A stretch of DNA of 64,000 nucleotides from Massilia phosphatilytica (GTDB lineage Bacteria > Pseudomonadota > Gammaproteobacteria > Burkholderiales > Burkholderiaceae_D): positions 372,001 through 436,000 of the forward strand of contig NZ_PUIP01000004.1 of assembly GCF_002968015.1 (NCBI RefSeq), in the 5' to 3' direction. The position numbers were made by a program, and so were the translations under genes. The notes under the pieces were generated by a model. That model saw nothing but the letters and a program-made list of their open reading frames with translations. It had not been told where the DNA came from and ran no database searches. Every line of letters begins with the position of its first letter. Position 1 is the first letter of the stretch. Below are positions 9,663-18,146 of this stretch, piece by piece.

Positions 9663-10966
9663 CCGGCACCGCCACACCCGCCAGGCACATTGCGCAGAAC
9701 CGCCCGGCGACCGTCCTGTTCGCCAGCCTGATCGGCACGACCATCGAGTTCTTCGACTTTTATATCTACGCCACGGCCGCCGTGCTTGTGTTCCCGAAGC
9801 TGTTCTTCCCGGCCGGGGACGCCGCCGCGGCGACGCTCCAGTCGCTGGCGACGTTTGCCATCGCCTTCTTCGCGCGCCCCGTCGGCTCGGCCGTGTTCGG
9901 CCACTTCGGCGACCGCGTCGGCCGCAAGGCCACGCTCGTGGCCGCGCTGCTGACGATGGGCCTGTCCACTGTCTTCATCGGACTGCTGCCCACCTATGCC
10001 ACCATCGGCACCCTGGCGCCGTTGCTGCTCGCGCTGTGCCGTTTCGGCCAGGGCCTCGGCCTCGGCGGGGAGTGGGGCGGTGCCGTCCTGCTGGCGACGG
10101 AAAACGCGCCGCCGGGCAAGCGCGCCTGGTACGGCATGTTCCCGCAGCTGGGCGCGCCGATCGGCTTCTTCCTGTCCAGCGGCGTATTCCTGCTGTTGTC
10201 GCAGACCTTGTCGGATGCCGACTTCCTGCGCTACGGCTGGCGAATCCCGTTCCTGGCGAGCAGCCTGCTCGTGCTCGTCGGACTGTACGTGCGCCTGAAG
10301 ATCACGGAAACGCCGGACTTCCAGGCCGTCCTCGACCGCAATGAACGCGTCAAGCTGCCCGTCGCGGCCGTGTTCGCGGACCACACGCGCGCCCTCGTGC
10401 TGGGCACGCTCGCCGCGCTGGCCACGTTCGTCGTGTTCTACCTGATGACCGTGTTCGCGCTGAGCTGGGGCACGTCCGCGCTGGGTTATTCGCGCCAGAC
10501 CTTCCTGCTGCTGCAGCTGGGCGCCATCGTCTTCTTCGGCCTCACGATTCCCATCGCGGCGGTGCTGGCCGACCGCCACGGCCGCCGCGCCGCGATGATC
10601 CTCGTGTCCGTCGGCCTCGCGCTGTTCGGCCTGCTGTTCGGGCCACTGTTCGGGTCCGGCCAGCTGACGCTCGTCGCGCTGTTCCTCGTGCTGGGCCAGT
10701 GCCTGATCGGCCTGACGTATGGTCCGCTGGGCACGCTGCTGTCGGAACTGTTCCCGGCCGAAGTGCGCTACACGGGCGCGTCGCTCACGTTCAACCTGGC
10801 CGGCATCCTGGGCGCCTCGCTCGCGCCGTATGTGGCAACATGGCTCGCGACCAACTATGGCGTGCAGACCGTGGGCTGGTACCTGAGCGTGGCCTCCATT
10901 ATCAGCCTCGTCGCGTTGTTGCTGACGGCGCCGGCCGCGCGCAGTACGCCGGCCGCCGCGCGCTGA
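9659..10966 (+). CDS. MFS transporter, metabolite:H+ symporter (MHS/ShiA-ProP-like) family
   Basis: This is a 435-residue inner-membrane symporter with about twelve hydrophobic segments. It begins with the typical MHS opening around ASLIGTTIEFFDFYIYATAA, carries the loop 2-3 motif GHFGDRVGRKATL and its second-half counterpart ADRHGRRAA, and contains the RFGQGLGLGGEWGGA stretch characteristic of this family. The substrate is likely a small organic acid, amino acid or osmolyte, but cannot be chosen from sequence. The start ATG at 9659 overlaps the thioredoxin stop by four bases; the longer frame upstream is a shadow of the thioredoxin gene. Confidence 0.92.
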   Translation: MTGTATPARHIAQNRPATVLFASLIGTTIEFFDFYIYATAAVLVFPKLFFPAGDAAAATLQSLATFAIAFFARPVGSAVFGHFGDRVGRKATLVAALLTMGLSTVFIGLLPTYATIGTLAPLLLALCRFGQGLGLGGEWGGAVLLATENAPPGKRAWYGMFPQLGAPIGFFLSSGVFLLLSQTLSDADFLRYGWRIPFLASSLLVLVGLYVRLKITETPDFQAVLDRNERVKLPVAAVFADHTRALVLGTLAALATFVVFYLMTVFALSWGTSALGYSRQTFLLLQLGAIVFFGLTIPIAAVLADRHGRRAAMILVSVGLALFGLLFGPLFGSGQLTLVALFLVLGQCLIGLTYGPLGTLLSELFPAEVRYTGASLTFNLAGILGASLAPYVATWLATNYGVQTVGWYLSVASIISLVALLLTAPAARSTPAAAR

Positions 10967-10988
10967 CAGCAACGACGGGAGAAGGGTA

Positions 10989-11399
10989 ATGAGCTTGCAG
11001 GGCGGGTGCATGTGCGGCGCAGTGCGCTACGAGGCAGCGGAGGAACCGTTCAACGTCACGCTGTGCCACTGCGTCGACTGCCGCCGCGCCAGCGGTGCGC
11101 CGGCCCTCGCGTGGTTCAGCGTGCGTCGCGTTGCGCTGCGCTGGACCCGCGGCAGCCCCACGCGCAACGCGTCCAGTCCCGGCGTCGAACGCCTGTTCTG
11201 CAGCCAGTGCGGTACGCAGCTCACCTGGCACGGCGCCGACGCTTCCGGCGAGATCGACGTCACGCTCTGCAGCCTGGACGATCCCGATGCCATCGCCCCC
11301 GCCGACCATACCTTCGCATCCCAGCAGGTGCGCTGGCTCCATCTCGCCGACACACTCCCTCGTTACACCAGGACACGTTCCGAAGGCACCACTTGTTGA
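10989..11399 (+). CDS. GFA-family (glutathione-dependent formaldehyde-activating/CENP-V-like) zinc protein
   Basis: This 136-residue cytosolic protein has the full set of GFA metal ligands: C7 and C9 (GGCMCG), C26, C28 and C31 (LCHCVDC), and C71 and C74 (LFCSQCG). The family includes the Paracoccus Gfa protein, proposed to help formation of S-hydroxymethylglutathione, but most members have no proven substrate, so the family name should not be read as a function. GGAGAAGGG stands before the ATG. It follows the MFS gene by 22 bases and may share its transcript. Confidence 0.88.
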   Translation: MSLQGGCMCGAVRYEAAEEPFNVTLCHCVDCRRASGAPALAWFSVRRVALRWTRGSPTRNASSPGVERLFCSQCGTQLTWHGADASGEIDVTLCSLDDPDAIAPADHTFASQQVRWLHLADTLPRYTRTRSEGTTC

Positions 11400-11449
11400 A
11401 TAAATGACACACAAAGTGTCTCTTTCAGCAAGAAAGTTACAATACAATA

Positions 11450-11459
11450 CACAATTGTG
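11450..11459. promoter_or_regulatory. Palindrome in the AT-rich leader of the secreted protein gene
   Basis: CACAATTGTG is a perfect 10-bp palindrome in a strikingly AT-rich stretch (11400-11518) that also holds TACAAT-type hexamers just upstream. It lies 60 bases before the start of the secreted protein gene and could be an operator; this is inference. Confidence 0.35.
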
Positions 11460-11518
11460 CACACGAAACGATAGCAAATCGCTAAACTCCGAGTTCAACA
11501 ATTTATTTGGAGAACTTC

Positions 11519-12013
11519 ATGTTCAAGTCTGTCCTGCGTTTTGCCGCTGGCGCCGTCCTGATGTCCGCCGCATTCTGCGCTTCCGCCGATTCGGCCACGT
11601 ACAAGGACTTCAAGGTGTCCGGTGTGCTGCAGGAAATCCCCGGCCCGTCCGCCCGCTGCGCGTCGAACTTCGGCGGCACCATCCTGGGCTTCGGCACGAG
11701 CAGCCTCGTCGCCAACAAGGTCACGTTCCTGGCGACCGACTGCATCACGCCGAACGGCACGTCGTTCACCTTCAGCGAAGGCAAATTCCTGATCACGACC
11801 CTGACCGGCGAACTGATCTACGCTAACTACAGCGGCCAGTTCGTGCCGACGGGCGAGGGCACCAAGTTCGTGTTCAGCAATGCCACGTTCCAGATCACGG
11901 GCGGCACGGGACGCTATTACAAGGCGACGGGTGGCGGCGATATCACGGGCGGGGAAGACATGACGACGGGGCAGGGCACGATCCAGCTGTCGGGACGGAT
12001 CCTGTCCAAATAA
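11519..12013 (+). CDS. Secreted beta-rich protein of unknown function
   Basis: I do not recognise a named family with certainty. The 164-residue product has a clear signal peptide (basic N-terminus, hydrophobic core to about residue 17, likely cleavage after SAAFCASA), so it is exported. The mature part alternates short polar and hydrophobic strands. It contains ITGGTGRYYKATGGG, a motif seen in small secreted barrel proteins that resemble the allene-oxide-cyclase/dirigent fold; that fold assignment is inference. Two cysteines in the mature region could form a disulphide. The start is ATG at 11519, with TTGGAG eight bases upstream. It appears monocistronic: its own AT-rich leader precedes it and a strong intrinsic terminator follows at 12034. 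Confidence 0.7.
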   Translation: MFKSVLRFAAGAVLMSAAFCASADSATYKDFKVSGVLQEIPGPSARCASNFGGTILGFGTSSLVANKVTFLATDCITPNGTSFTFSEGKFLITTLTGELIYANYSGQFVPTGEGTKFVFSNATFQITGGTGRYYKATGGGDITGGEDMTTGQGTIQLSGRILSK

Positions 12014-12033
12014 GCAGGGAGCGGGACGGAATG

Positions 12034-12060
12034 ACGGCCGGCATTGCCGGCCGTTTTCGT
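12034..12060 (+). terminator. Intrinsic terminator of the secreted protein gene
   Basis: A perfect 9-bp GC-rich stem (12034-12042 with 12046-12054), an ATT loop and a following TTTTCGTT tract form a classical rho-independent terminator 20 bases after the stop at 12013. It also lies at the 3' end of the convergent DUF481 gene. Confidence 0.85.
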
Positions 12061-12067
12061 TGGCAGG

Positions 12068-12877
12068 TCAGAACGAATACACGAGCGTCAGCGACGTCTG
12101 CGTATCCGTATTCTTCTTGTTGTCCGGCACATTGGTATCGTTGCGCGCGCTGAAGGCGGCCTTCATCTGCATCGTGCCGTTGATCTTCGTGGACAGCGCC
12201 GTCTCCGCGATCGAGTGCATGTTCGACGTGCCGCGTTCCACACTGACGCTCTGCGACAACGCCGCCGACGGGCTCACGCGCCAGCGCAACTGGGCTGCGC
12301 CGCGGACGGTCATGCCGGATTCGATGCCGCCGGCCGCATTCTCGCCGTGGAAATAACCCGGGCCCACTTCGACGTCGACGGTCTCATTGTCGCGTTTCAG
12401 CAACTGGGTGCCGTAACCCACGCCGACCGACGAATAGCGGGTGTAGGCGCCGAACTTGTCGTTGACGTGGGAGCCGAGCAGGAAGGCGCGGTTGCCGTCT
12501 TCCAGCAGCTTGAATGCCGCCTTGGCGGACACCTGGTAACGCTCGGCCGAGCGGGTGCGCGTCGTGCTGCCGTCGCCGTTGTGCGTGACGTCTTCCTTGA
12601 AGTAGCCGCTGACGATGTACTCGTTGCTCCAGTTGGCCATTTCGTGGCGCGCATCGACCTTGCCGGTCACGGACGTGCCTTCGGTATTGCCCGAGGTCGT
12701 GATCGCGCCCAGCTCGGCCGACGTGTACCAGTTGCTGCCTTCCGGTATCGCCATCGTGGGCGCCTGGGTGAAGTAACTGGACGACGGTACGCTGCTGTCG
12801 AGGTCGTCCGGAGCGGCCATCGCCGCCCCCGCGCCGGTCAGGGCCAGCGCGCAAAACATCAGAGATTTCATAGGCAT
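12068..12877 (-). CDS. DUF481-family outer-membrane beta-barrel (YdiY-like)
   Basis: This 269-residue protein has a signal peptide (MPMKSLMFCALALTGAGAAMA) and then repeated amphipathic strands such as WYTSAELGAITTSGNTEG and AAQLRWRVSPSAALSQSV. It ends in TLVYSF, and a C-terminal phenylalanine is the usual outer-membrane barrel signature. DUF481 proteins are salt- or acid-induced barrels in enterobacteria, with no defined transport role. The start at 12877 (or 12871) is preferred over the longer GTG frame at 12931 because only the former gives a signal peptide; GGAAGG lies about 12 bases upstream. It diverges from the response regulator at 13156 across an AT-rich, palindrome-bearing region. 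Confidence 0.85.
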   Translation of the reverse strand: MPMKSLMFCALALTGAGAAMAAPDDLDSSVPSSSYFTQAPTMAIPEGSNWYTSAELGAITTSGNTEGTSVTGKVDARHEMANWSNEYIVSGYFKEDVTHNGDGSTTRTRSAERYQVSAKAAFKLLEDGNRAFLLGSHVNDKFGAYTRYSSVGVGYGTQLLKRDNETVDVEVGPGYFHGENAAGGIESGMTVRGAAQLRWRVSPSAALSQSVSVERGTSNMHSIAETALSTKINGTMQMKAAFSARNDTNVPDNKKNTDTQTSLTLVYSF

Positions 12878-13067
12878 CGGTGTCGGCTGCCTTCCGTCGC
12901 CATCGGGAGCGATGCGCAGCCTGTCGTTCACGGATCATCTGCGGCAGGACGAGCCTGCCGGCGGAGGCAACATTGTAGCCCAAAGCGGTCGATGAAATAC
13001 TTTCGTACGGAAAATTTACATATTTACCTATAGAAATGGTTCAAAATATGGTGCAATTGTTAAGCCG

Positions 13068-13081
13068 AACATAATTATGTT
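13068..13081. promoter_or_regulatory. 14-bp perfect palindrome between divergent genes
   Basis: AACATAATTATGTT is a perfect 14-bp palindrome flanked by two direct copies of TGCAATT (13053-13059 and 13082-13088). It lies in the AT-rich divergent region between the DUF481 gene and the LuxR-type regulator, a position where a dimeric regulator could act on both genes. Confidence 0.45.
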
Positions 13082-13155
13082 TGCAATTCTGCTGGAACGT
13101 TGCCTAGAATACTTGCTTTGCCAACATACCGGCGTGCATGTATGAAGGAAGCATA

Positions 13156-13785
13156 TTGATCAGGCTAGTCATTGCCGACGATCACGAACTGATCCGCGAA
13201 GGGATCAAGAAGATCGTACGGCCCCACGCCGACCTGAAAATCGTCGGCGAAGCCGCAGACTTGAAGCAGGCGACCGCCCTCATCGCCCAGGTTCACCCCG
13301 ACGTCGTGATCCTGGACCTGACATTGCCCGATTACGACGGGCTGGACGGCCTTGCCGAACTGCGGCGCCATTTTCCCGACCTGCGGGTGGTGATTCTGAG
13401 CATGCACGCTGAGGAAAAGTTCGCGCTCGCGTCGCTGCGCGCGGGTGCGCTCGGCTACGTCTCCAAGGCGATGGCATCCGCCGAACTGGTGGAAGCCGTG
13501 CGCCGCGCGGCCACCGGCGGCACGTGGCTGGGGCCACGGGTGGGCGAACTGCTCGCGCTCGAGGCGCGCCCGGGCGGACGTCCGCCGCACCACAACCTGA
13601 CGCCGCGCGAGGCGGAAATCGTCGCGCTGATCGGTTCCGGCCTGCAGATCAAGCAGGTCGCGGCAGAGCTGGGCATCAGCATCAGCTCCGTCAACACCTA
13701 CCGCACCCGCATTTTCCGCAAGATGGGCATGTCGACGAACGCTGCCCTGATCCGCTACGCGCTCCAGCACGGCCTGGCGGGCTGA
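13156..13785 (+). CDS. NarL/FixJ-type (LuxR C-terminal) response regulator
   Basis: This cytosolic two-component regulator has 209 residues from the chosen start. The receiver domain (about 1-118) has the acidic pair in IADDHELIREG, phospho-acceptor D54 in VVILDLTLPDYDG and the lysine in GYVSKAM. The LuxR helix-turn-helix (about 145-205) contains LTPREAEIVALIGSG and SISSVNTYRTRIFRKMGM. I prefer the TTG at 13156, which gives the family-typical MIRLVIADDHELIREG with AAGGAAG five bases ahead; an in-frame ATG at 13138 would add six residues but lacks a ribosome binding site. No cognate histidine kinase is adjacent, so it is an orphan here. The neighbouring c-di-GMP phosphodiesterase gene is a plausible target. 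Confidence 0.9.
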   Translation: MIRLVIADDHELIREGIKKIVRPHADLKIVGEAADLKQATALIAQVHPDVVILDLTLPDYDGLDGLAELRRHFPDLRVVILSMHAEEKFALASLRAGALGYVSKAMASAELVEAVRRAATGGTWLGPRVGELLALEARPGGRPPHHNLTPREAEIVALIGSGLQIKQVAAELGISISSVNTYRTRIFRKMGMSTNAALIRYALQHGLAG

Positions 13786-14092
13786 TTTCGCGTTGCCAAG
13801 TGGCAACAATGTGTCGGAGCGATTGTCACAATATTTGCGACAGCTTCTACGTGTTTTCCTACCCCAAATTGTGACGCGCCAGAGGAGGATGCGTCCGGTT
13901 ACCGATTAATCGGCTCCAAAGCGTTCAGCTCGTACTGACGGTCGTCGACATGGACAGACCCACTACGAATGTTAATGGTTAGCCATCTTCGCTAATATCA
14001 ATGCAAGTTCTGACGGCCGGGGTGTGCGCTGCACCGGCCACCGACTGTTTTGAGATGACAGCACGACCGCTCATGAGGGCGGCGCGAACAAG
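13786..14092. other. 307-base non-coding stretch with palindromes
   Basis: This region, less GC-rich than its surroundings, separates the LuxR-type regulator from the REC-GAF-PAS-GGDEF-EAL gene. It holds an inverted repeat GTTGCCA-AG-TGGCAAC (13792-13807) directly after the regulator stop and a perfect 12-bp palindrome CCGATTAATCGG (13902-13913). No open reading frame with a ribosome binding site was seen. Most of it is probably the promoter and leader of the downstream gene. Confidence 0.5.
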
Positions 14093-16735
14093 ATGACAAC
14101 AACGCACAAGAGAGAGAAGACCGGGCTGCACTACGAAATCCTCGTGGCCGAGGACAGTCCGACGCAGGCCGAGCACCTGGCCCGGGTGCTGGCACAGGAC
14201 CCGGATTGCCCCGCGCGCGTGCGCGTGGCCGCCGACGGCGAGGCTGCGCTGCGCCTGGCCCGCGAGATGGCCCCCGACCTGGTCATCAGCGATATCGCCA
14301 TGCCATGCATGGACGGCTATGCGCTGTGCCGCGCCCTGAAAGACGATCCGCAACTGGCCGCCGTGCCCGTCCTGCTGCTCACGCGCCTGACCACCCTGCA
14401 GGACATCGTGCGCAGCCTGGACGCGGGTGCCGACGGCTTCCTGCGCAAGCCCTACGACGCCGACCAGTTGCGCGACCGCGTACGCCGCATCCTGCAGGGC
14501 CGCGACGCGGGCGACCCGGCGCGGCCGCTGGAAGTGATGGCGGACGAACGGCGCCGCATCTACGAACTGCTCGTTGCCACCCACGAGGACACGCTGCGCC
14601 TGAACGCGGATCTCGCGCGCATGGTCGATTCGCTCGCGCTGCTGGGACGGATCGCGGGCGCCCTGAACGAAGCGGCCGGCGAAACCGACGTGGCGCGCGC
14701 CGCCATCGACCACCTGAGCAGGCTGCCGGCACTCGCCGGCGCCGCCATCAGCACCACCGCGCCCGGCGGCGCCGTGCGCGTGCTCGCCCAGCGCGGCGAC
14801 GGGCCCGTGCCCAGCGCCTGCACGTGCGCCGACGGCAGTGGGGCGGACGATCCGGCGCAACTCTGCCTGCCGCTGATCGCAGGGACGCGCCAGCTGGGCC
14901 GGTTGCACGCGCGCGCCCGGCACGATACGTTCGGCGCCGAGGACCGCGAGCTGCTGGCCGGCGTGGCGCAGCAGGTCGCCCTTGCGCTCGAGCGCGCGCG
15001 CCTGTACACGCGGGCCGAGGCGCTCGTCGTCGAGCGGACGAACGCGCTGCGCTCGGAGCGCAACCGACTGTCCGCCATCGTCGAGACGGCGGGCACGCTG
15101 GTGCTGATGACGGATCCGGAAGGCCGCGTCGTGACGTTCAACCGGGCCTGCGAGGAATCGCTGGGCTGGAGCGCGGAACAGGCGCTGGGCCGGCGCTGCT
15201 GGGAGGTGGTGCGCGGCGCCGCCGACCCGGACGTCGTGCGGCAGATGTTCGTCGGCCTCCCGAGCGATCCGCGGCCGCAGCGGCTGCAGGGCGAGTGGCT
15301 CACGCCGGACGGCCGCACGCGCAGCATCGTCTGGACCCATACGCTGCTGCGCCGCGAGGATGGCAGCGTGGAATTCGTCCTCGGCACCGGCATCGACGTC
15401 ACCGAACTGCGCGGGGCCGAGCAGCGCCTGCACTATGCCAGCCACTACGACGCCGCCACGGGCCTGCCGAACCGCGACCTGCTGCGCGAACGCCTGCGCC
15501 GACTCAAGGCGCAGGCCAAGGCCCAGGCCGGCCGCCGCGTCCTCGGCTTCATGCTGGTGCGTTTCGGGCGCATGGCGCTGATCCGCGAAGCGCTGGGCCC
15601 GGACGCCGAACTGGCCCTGCTGCAGGAGGCGGCGGCGCGCCTGCGCGAGGTGGGCAACCAGGACGTCGTCGCCAGCTTCGCGGAAGGCACGTTCGCGCTG
15701 GCCCTGTTGCGCGCCGACGCCGAGGAACTCGCGGCCAGCGCGCGCCGCGTGCTGGCCGTACTGGGCGAACCCTACACGTACCAGCAGGACGCATTCCACC
15801 TCGACCCGGGCATCGGTATCGCAATCTACCCGAACGACGGCGTCGCGTACGAGACGCTGGTCAGGGGCGCGGAGGCCGCGCTGCGCCAGGCGATCGACGG
15901 CACGGGCCAGCGTTATGCCTTCTATCGCCCGGAACTGAACCGCGACGCGAACGACCGCTTCAAGCTGGAAAACGATTTGCGCCGGGCACTCGAACGCCAC
16001 GAGTTCGAGCTCCATTACCAGCCGCAGATCGCCGTCGACGGCGGGTCGATCGTCAGCGCCGAGGCGCTGCTGCGCTGGCACCATCCGGAGCGGGGACTCG
16101 TGCCGCCGTGCGCGTTCATCCCGCTGGCCGAGGAGACGGGGCTGATCGTCGGGATCGGGGAGTGGGTGCTGCACCAGGTCTGCCGCCAGCTGCAGGCGTG
16201 GCGCCGCGCGGGCCTGCCCGTCGTGCCTGTGGCCGTGAACCTGTCGGCGCACCAGTTCAACGACCGGATCATGGGCACCGTGCGCCGCGTGCTGGACGAC
16301 TTCGCGCTGGAACCGGGCCTGCTGGAGCTGGAGCTGACGGAGAGCGCATCGATGGCCGACGCGGACAAGAGCGTCGCGCTGCTGGCCCAGTTGAAGGGCA
16401 TGGGGATCCGGCTCGCCATCGACGATTTCGGCACCGGCTATTCGAACCTCAACTACCTGAAGCGCTTCCCGGTCGACCGCCTGAAGCTGGACCGCTCGTT
16501 CGTGCACGACCTGGAAACGGATCCCGACGACCTGGCGATCGCGCGGGCCGTCATCGCGATGGCGCATGGCCTGCGGCTGTCGGTCGTGGCGGAGGGGGTG
16601 GAGACGGCCGGCCAGCTGGGATTGCTGGCCGACCTCGGATGCGACATGGTGCAGGGCTGGCTGTTCAGCCGCGCCGTGCCGGCGGAGGAATTTGCGCAGC
16701 TGCTGGCGGCCGGACGGCTGCCGGCCGCCGCGTGA
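14093..16735 (+). CDS. REC-GAF-PAS-GGDEF(degenerate)-EAL c-di-GMP phosphodiesterase
   Basis: This is a cytosolic 880-residue response regulator whose output should hydrolyse c-di-GMP. Order: receiver about 14-135 with phospho-acceptor D67 in DLVISDIAMPCMDG and KPY lysine; GAF-like about 185-305; PAS about 320-440; GGDEF-like about 450-615; EAL about 630-870. The GGDEF signature is replaced by AEGTF (residues 530-534), so cyclase activity is very unlikely. The EAL domain keeps E657 in EALLRW, ELTES, IDDFGTGYSNL, KLDRSF and AEGVET and looks active. A degenerate GGDEF often serves as a GTP-binding regulatory domain in such proteins. It has no transmembrane segment and no adjacent kinase. The start ATG follows GCGGCGCGAACAAG, a weak ribosome binding site. 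Confidence 0.92.
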   Translation: MTTTHKREKTGLHYEILVAEDSPTQAEHLARVLAQDPDCPARVRVAADGEAALRLAREMAPDLVISDIAMPCMDGYALCRALKDDPQLAAVPVLLLTRLTTLQDIVRSLDAGADGFLRKPYDADQLRDRVRRILQGRDAGDPARPLEVMADERRRIYELLVATHEDTLRLNADLARMVDSLALLGRIAGALNEAAGETDVARAAIDHLSRLPALAGAAISTTAPGGAVRVLAQRGDGPVPSACTCADGSGADDPAQLCLPLIAGTRQLGRLHARARHDTFGAEDRELLAGVAQQVALALERARLYTRAEALVVERTNALRSERNRLSAIVETAGTLVLMTDPEGRVVTFNRACEESLGWSAEQALGRRCWEVVRGAADPDVVRQMFVGLPSDPRPQRLQGEWLTPDGRTRSIVWTHTLLRREDGSVEFVLGTGIDVTELRGAEQRLHYASHYDAATGLPNRDLLRERLRRLKAQAKAQAGRRVLGFMLVRFGRMALIREALGPDAELALLQEAAARLREVGNQDVVASFAEGTFALALLRADAEELAASARRVLAVLGEPYTYQQDAFHLDPGIGIAIYPNDGVAYETLVRGAEAALRQAIDGTGQRYAFYRPELNRDANDRFKLENDLRRALERHEFELHYQPQIAVDGGSIVSAEALLRWHHPERGLVPPCAFIPLAEETGLIVGIGEWVLHQVCRQLQAWRRAGLPVVPVAVNLSAHQFNDRIMGTVRRVLDDFALEPGLLELELTESASMADADKSVALLAQLKGMGIRLAIDDFGTGYSNLNYLKRFPVDRLKLDRSFVHDLETDPDDLAIARAVIAMAHGLRLSVVAEGVETAGQLGLLADLGCDMVQGWLFSRAVPAEEFAQLLAAGRLPAAA

Positions 16736-16738
16736 GCA

Positions 16739-18031
16739 TCAACTGCCGATATAGACGATCTTGAAGGCGAAGAGGGCAGCGATCACCCAGATCACCGGCT
16801 TGACTTCCCGCGCGCGGCCCGTCGTCAGCTTGAGCAGCGCGTAGGTGATGAAGCCGAACGCGATGCCTTCCGCGATCGAGTACGTGAACGGGATCACGAG
16901 CGCCGTGATGGCGGCCGGAATCGCCTCGGTCGTGTCGTTCCAGTCGATGTCGCCCAGGTCGCGCAGCATCAGGCAGGCGACGAACAGCAGCGCGGGCGCC
17001 GTCGCGTACGCGGGCACGACGCCCGCCAGCGGCGCGATGAACAGGCAGGCCAGGAACAGCACGGCCACCGTCAGCGCGGTCAGGCCCGTGCGGCCGCCGG
17101 CCTGCACGCCCGCGGCGCTTTCGATGTAGGCCGTGGTGCTCGACGTGCCCAGTACGGAGCCGGCGACGATGGCCGCGCTGTCGGCCAGCAGGGCCTTGTT
17201 CAGGCGCTCCATCTTGCCTTCCACGAGCAGGCCCGCGCGGCTGGCGACGCCCATCAGCGTGCCGGTCGCGTCGAACAGTTCGACGAGGAAGAACACGAGC
17301 ACCACGTTGAGGATGCCGACGCCCAGCGCGCCCTTGATGTCCAGCTGGCCCAGCGTCGGCGCGATCGACGGCGGGGCGGAGACGAGGCCGTGGAACGTGT
17401 TCCCGCCGAAGAAGAAGGAGAGCACCGTCACGGCCACGATGCCGATCAGGATCGCTCCGCGCACCTTCAGGCGGTCGAGGGTGACGATCAGCAGGAAGCC
17501 GACGACGGCCATGATGGCCTCCGGCTTGTGCAGGTCGCCCGCCTGCACGAGCGTCGCGGGGCTGCCGACGACGATGCCGGCGCTCTTCAGCGCGATCAGC
17601 GCGAGGAACATCCCGAGGCCCACCGTGATCGCCACGCGCAGCGAGCGCGAGATGCCGTTCACGATCAGCGCGCGCAGCCCGAACACGGACACGAGGATGA
17701 ACAGGCAACCCGACACGAACACCGCGCCCAGCGCGGCCTGCCAGGGCACTTTCATGCCCAGCACGACGGCGTAGGCGAAGTAGGCGTTCAGGCCCATGCC
17801 CGGGGCCATCGCGATCGGGTAATTGGCATACAGGCCCATCACGAGGCTGCCCAGCGCGGCCACGAGGCAGGTGGCGACGAACACGGCATCCTTTGGCATC
17901 CCGGCGTCGCCGAGTATGGAAGGATTGACGAAGATGATGTAGGCCATCGTCAGGAACGTGGTGATCCCGGCGAGGACTTCGGTGCGCACGTCGGTGCCGC
18001 TCTGGCGTAGTTTGAATAGTGATTCGAGCAT
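16739..18031 (-). CDS. NCS2-family (AzgA/AdeP-like) purine permease
   Basis: This is a 430-residue inner-membrane proton symporter for a purine base such as adenine, guanine or hypoxanthine. It shows the AzgA-branch hallmarks: an N-terminal AGITTFLTMAYIIFVNPSIL, then AMAPGMGLNAYFAY and LGTSSTTAYIESAAGVQAGGRTGLT, which hold the substrate-binding region, and about 12 hydrophobic segments. The start at 18031 is chosen because GGAG lies seven bases upstream and MLESLFKL is the usual family opening; the frame extends upstream to 18166 without support. It ends three bases from the convergent EAL gene and diverges from uxaC. Confidence 0.9.
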   Translation of the reverse strand: MLESLFKLRQSGTDVRTEVLAGITTFLTMAYIIFVNPSILGDAGMPKDAVFVATCLVAALGSLVMGLYANYPIAMAPGMGLNAYFAYAVVLGMKVPWQAALGAVFVSGCLFILVSVFGLRALIVNGISRSLRVAITVGLGMFLALIALKSAGIVVGSPATLVQAGDLHKPEAIMAVVGFLLIVTLDRLKVRGAILIGIVAVTVLSFFFGGNTFHGLVSAPPSIAPTLGQLDIKGALGVGILNVVLVFFLVELFDATGTLMGVASRAGLLVEGKMERLNKALLADSAAIVAGSVLGTSSTTAYIESAAGVQAGGRTGLTALTVAVLFLACLFIAPLAGVVPAYATAPALLFVACLMLRDLGDIDWNDTTEAIPAAITALVIPFTYSIAEGIAFGFITYALLKLTTGRAREVKPVIWVIAALFAFKIVYIGS

Positions 18032-18146
18032 TCTCTGGCTCCAGGGTTGTGGATGGCCGTGCGCGTTGTATCCAGGCATCACGAGCCGATGACCGAAGCA
18101 TAACATCCGGGCCTTTTCCCGCGAAGGCACAAAGTTCTTGCACCAG

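Noticed and set aside
13979..16567. 862-residue antisense frame over the REC-GAF-PAS-GGDEF-EAL gene
   Set aside because: Shadow of a high-GC gene; the opposite strand has clear domains and motifs, this one has none.
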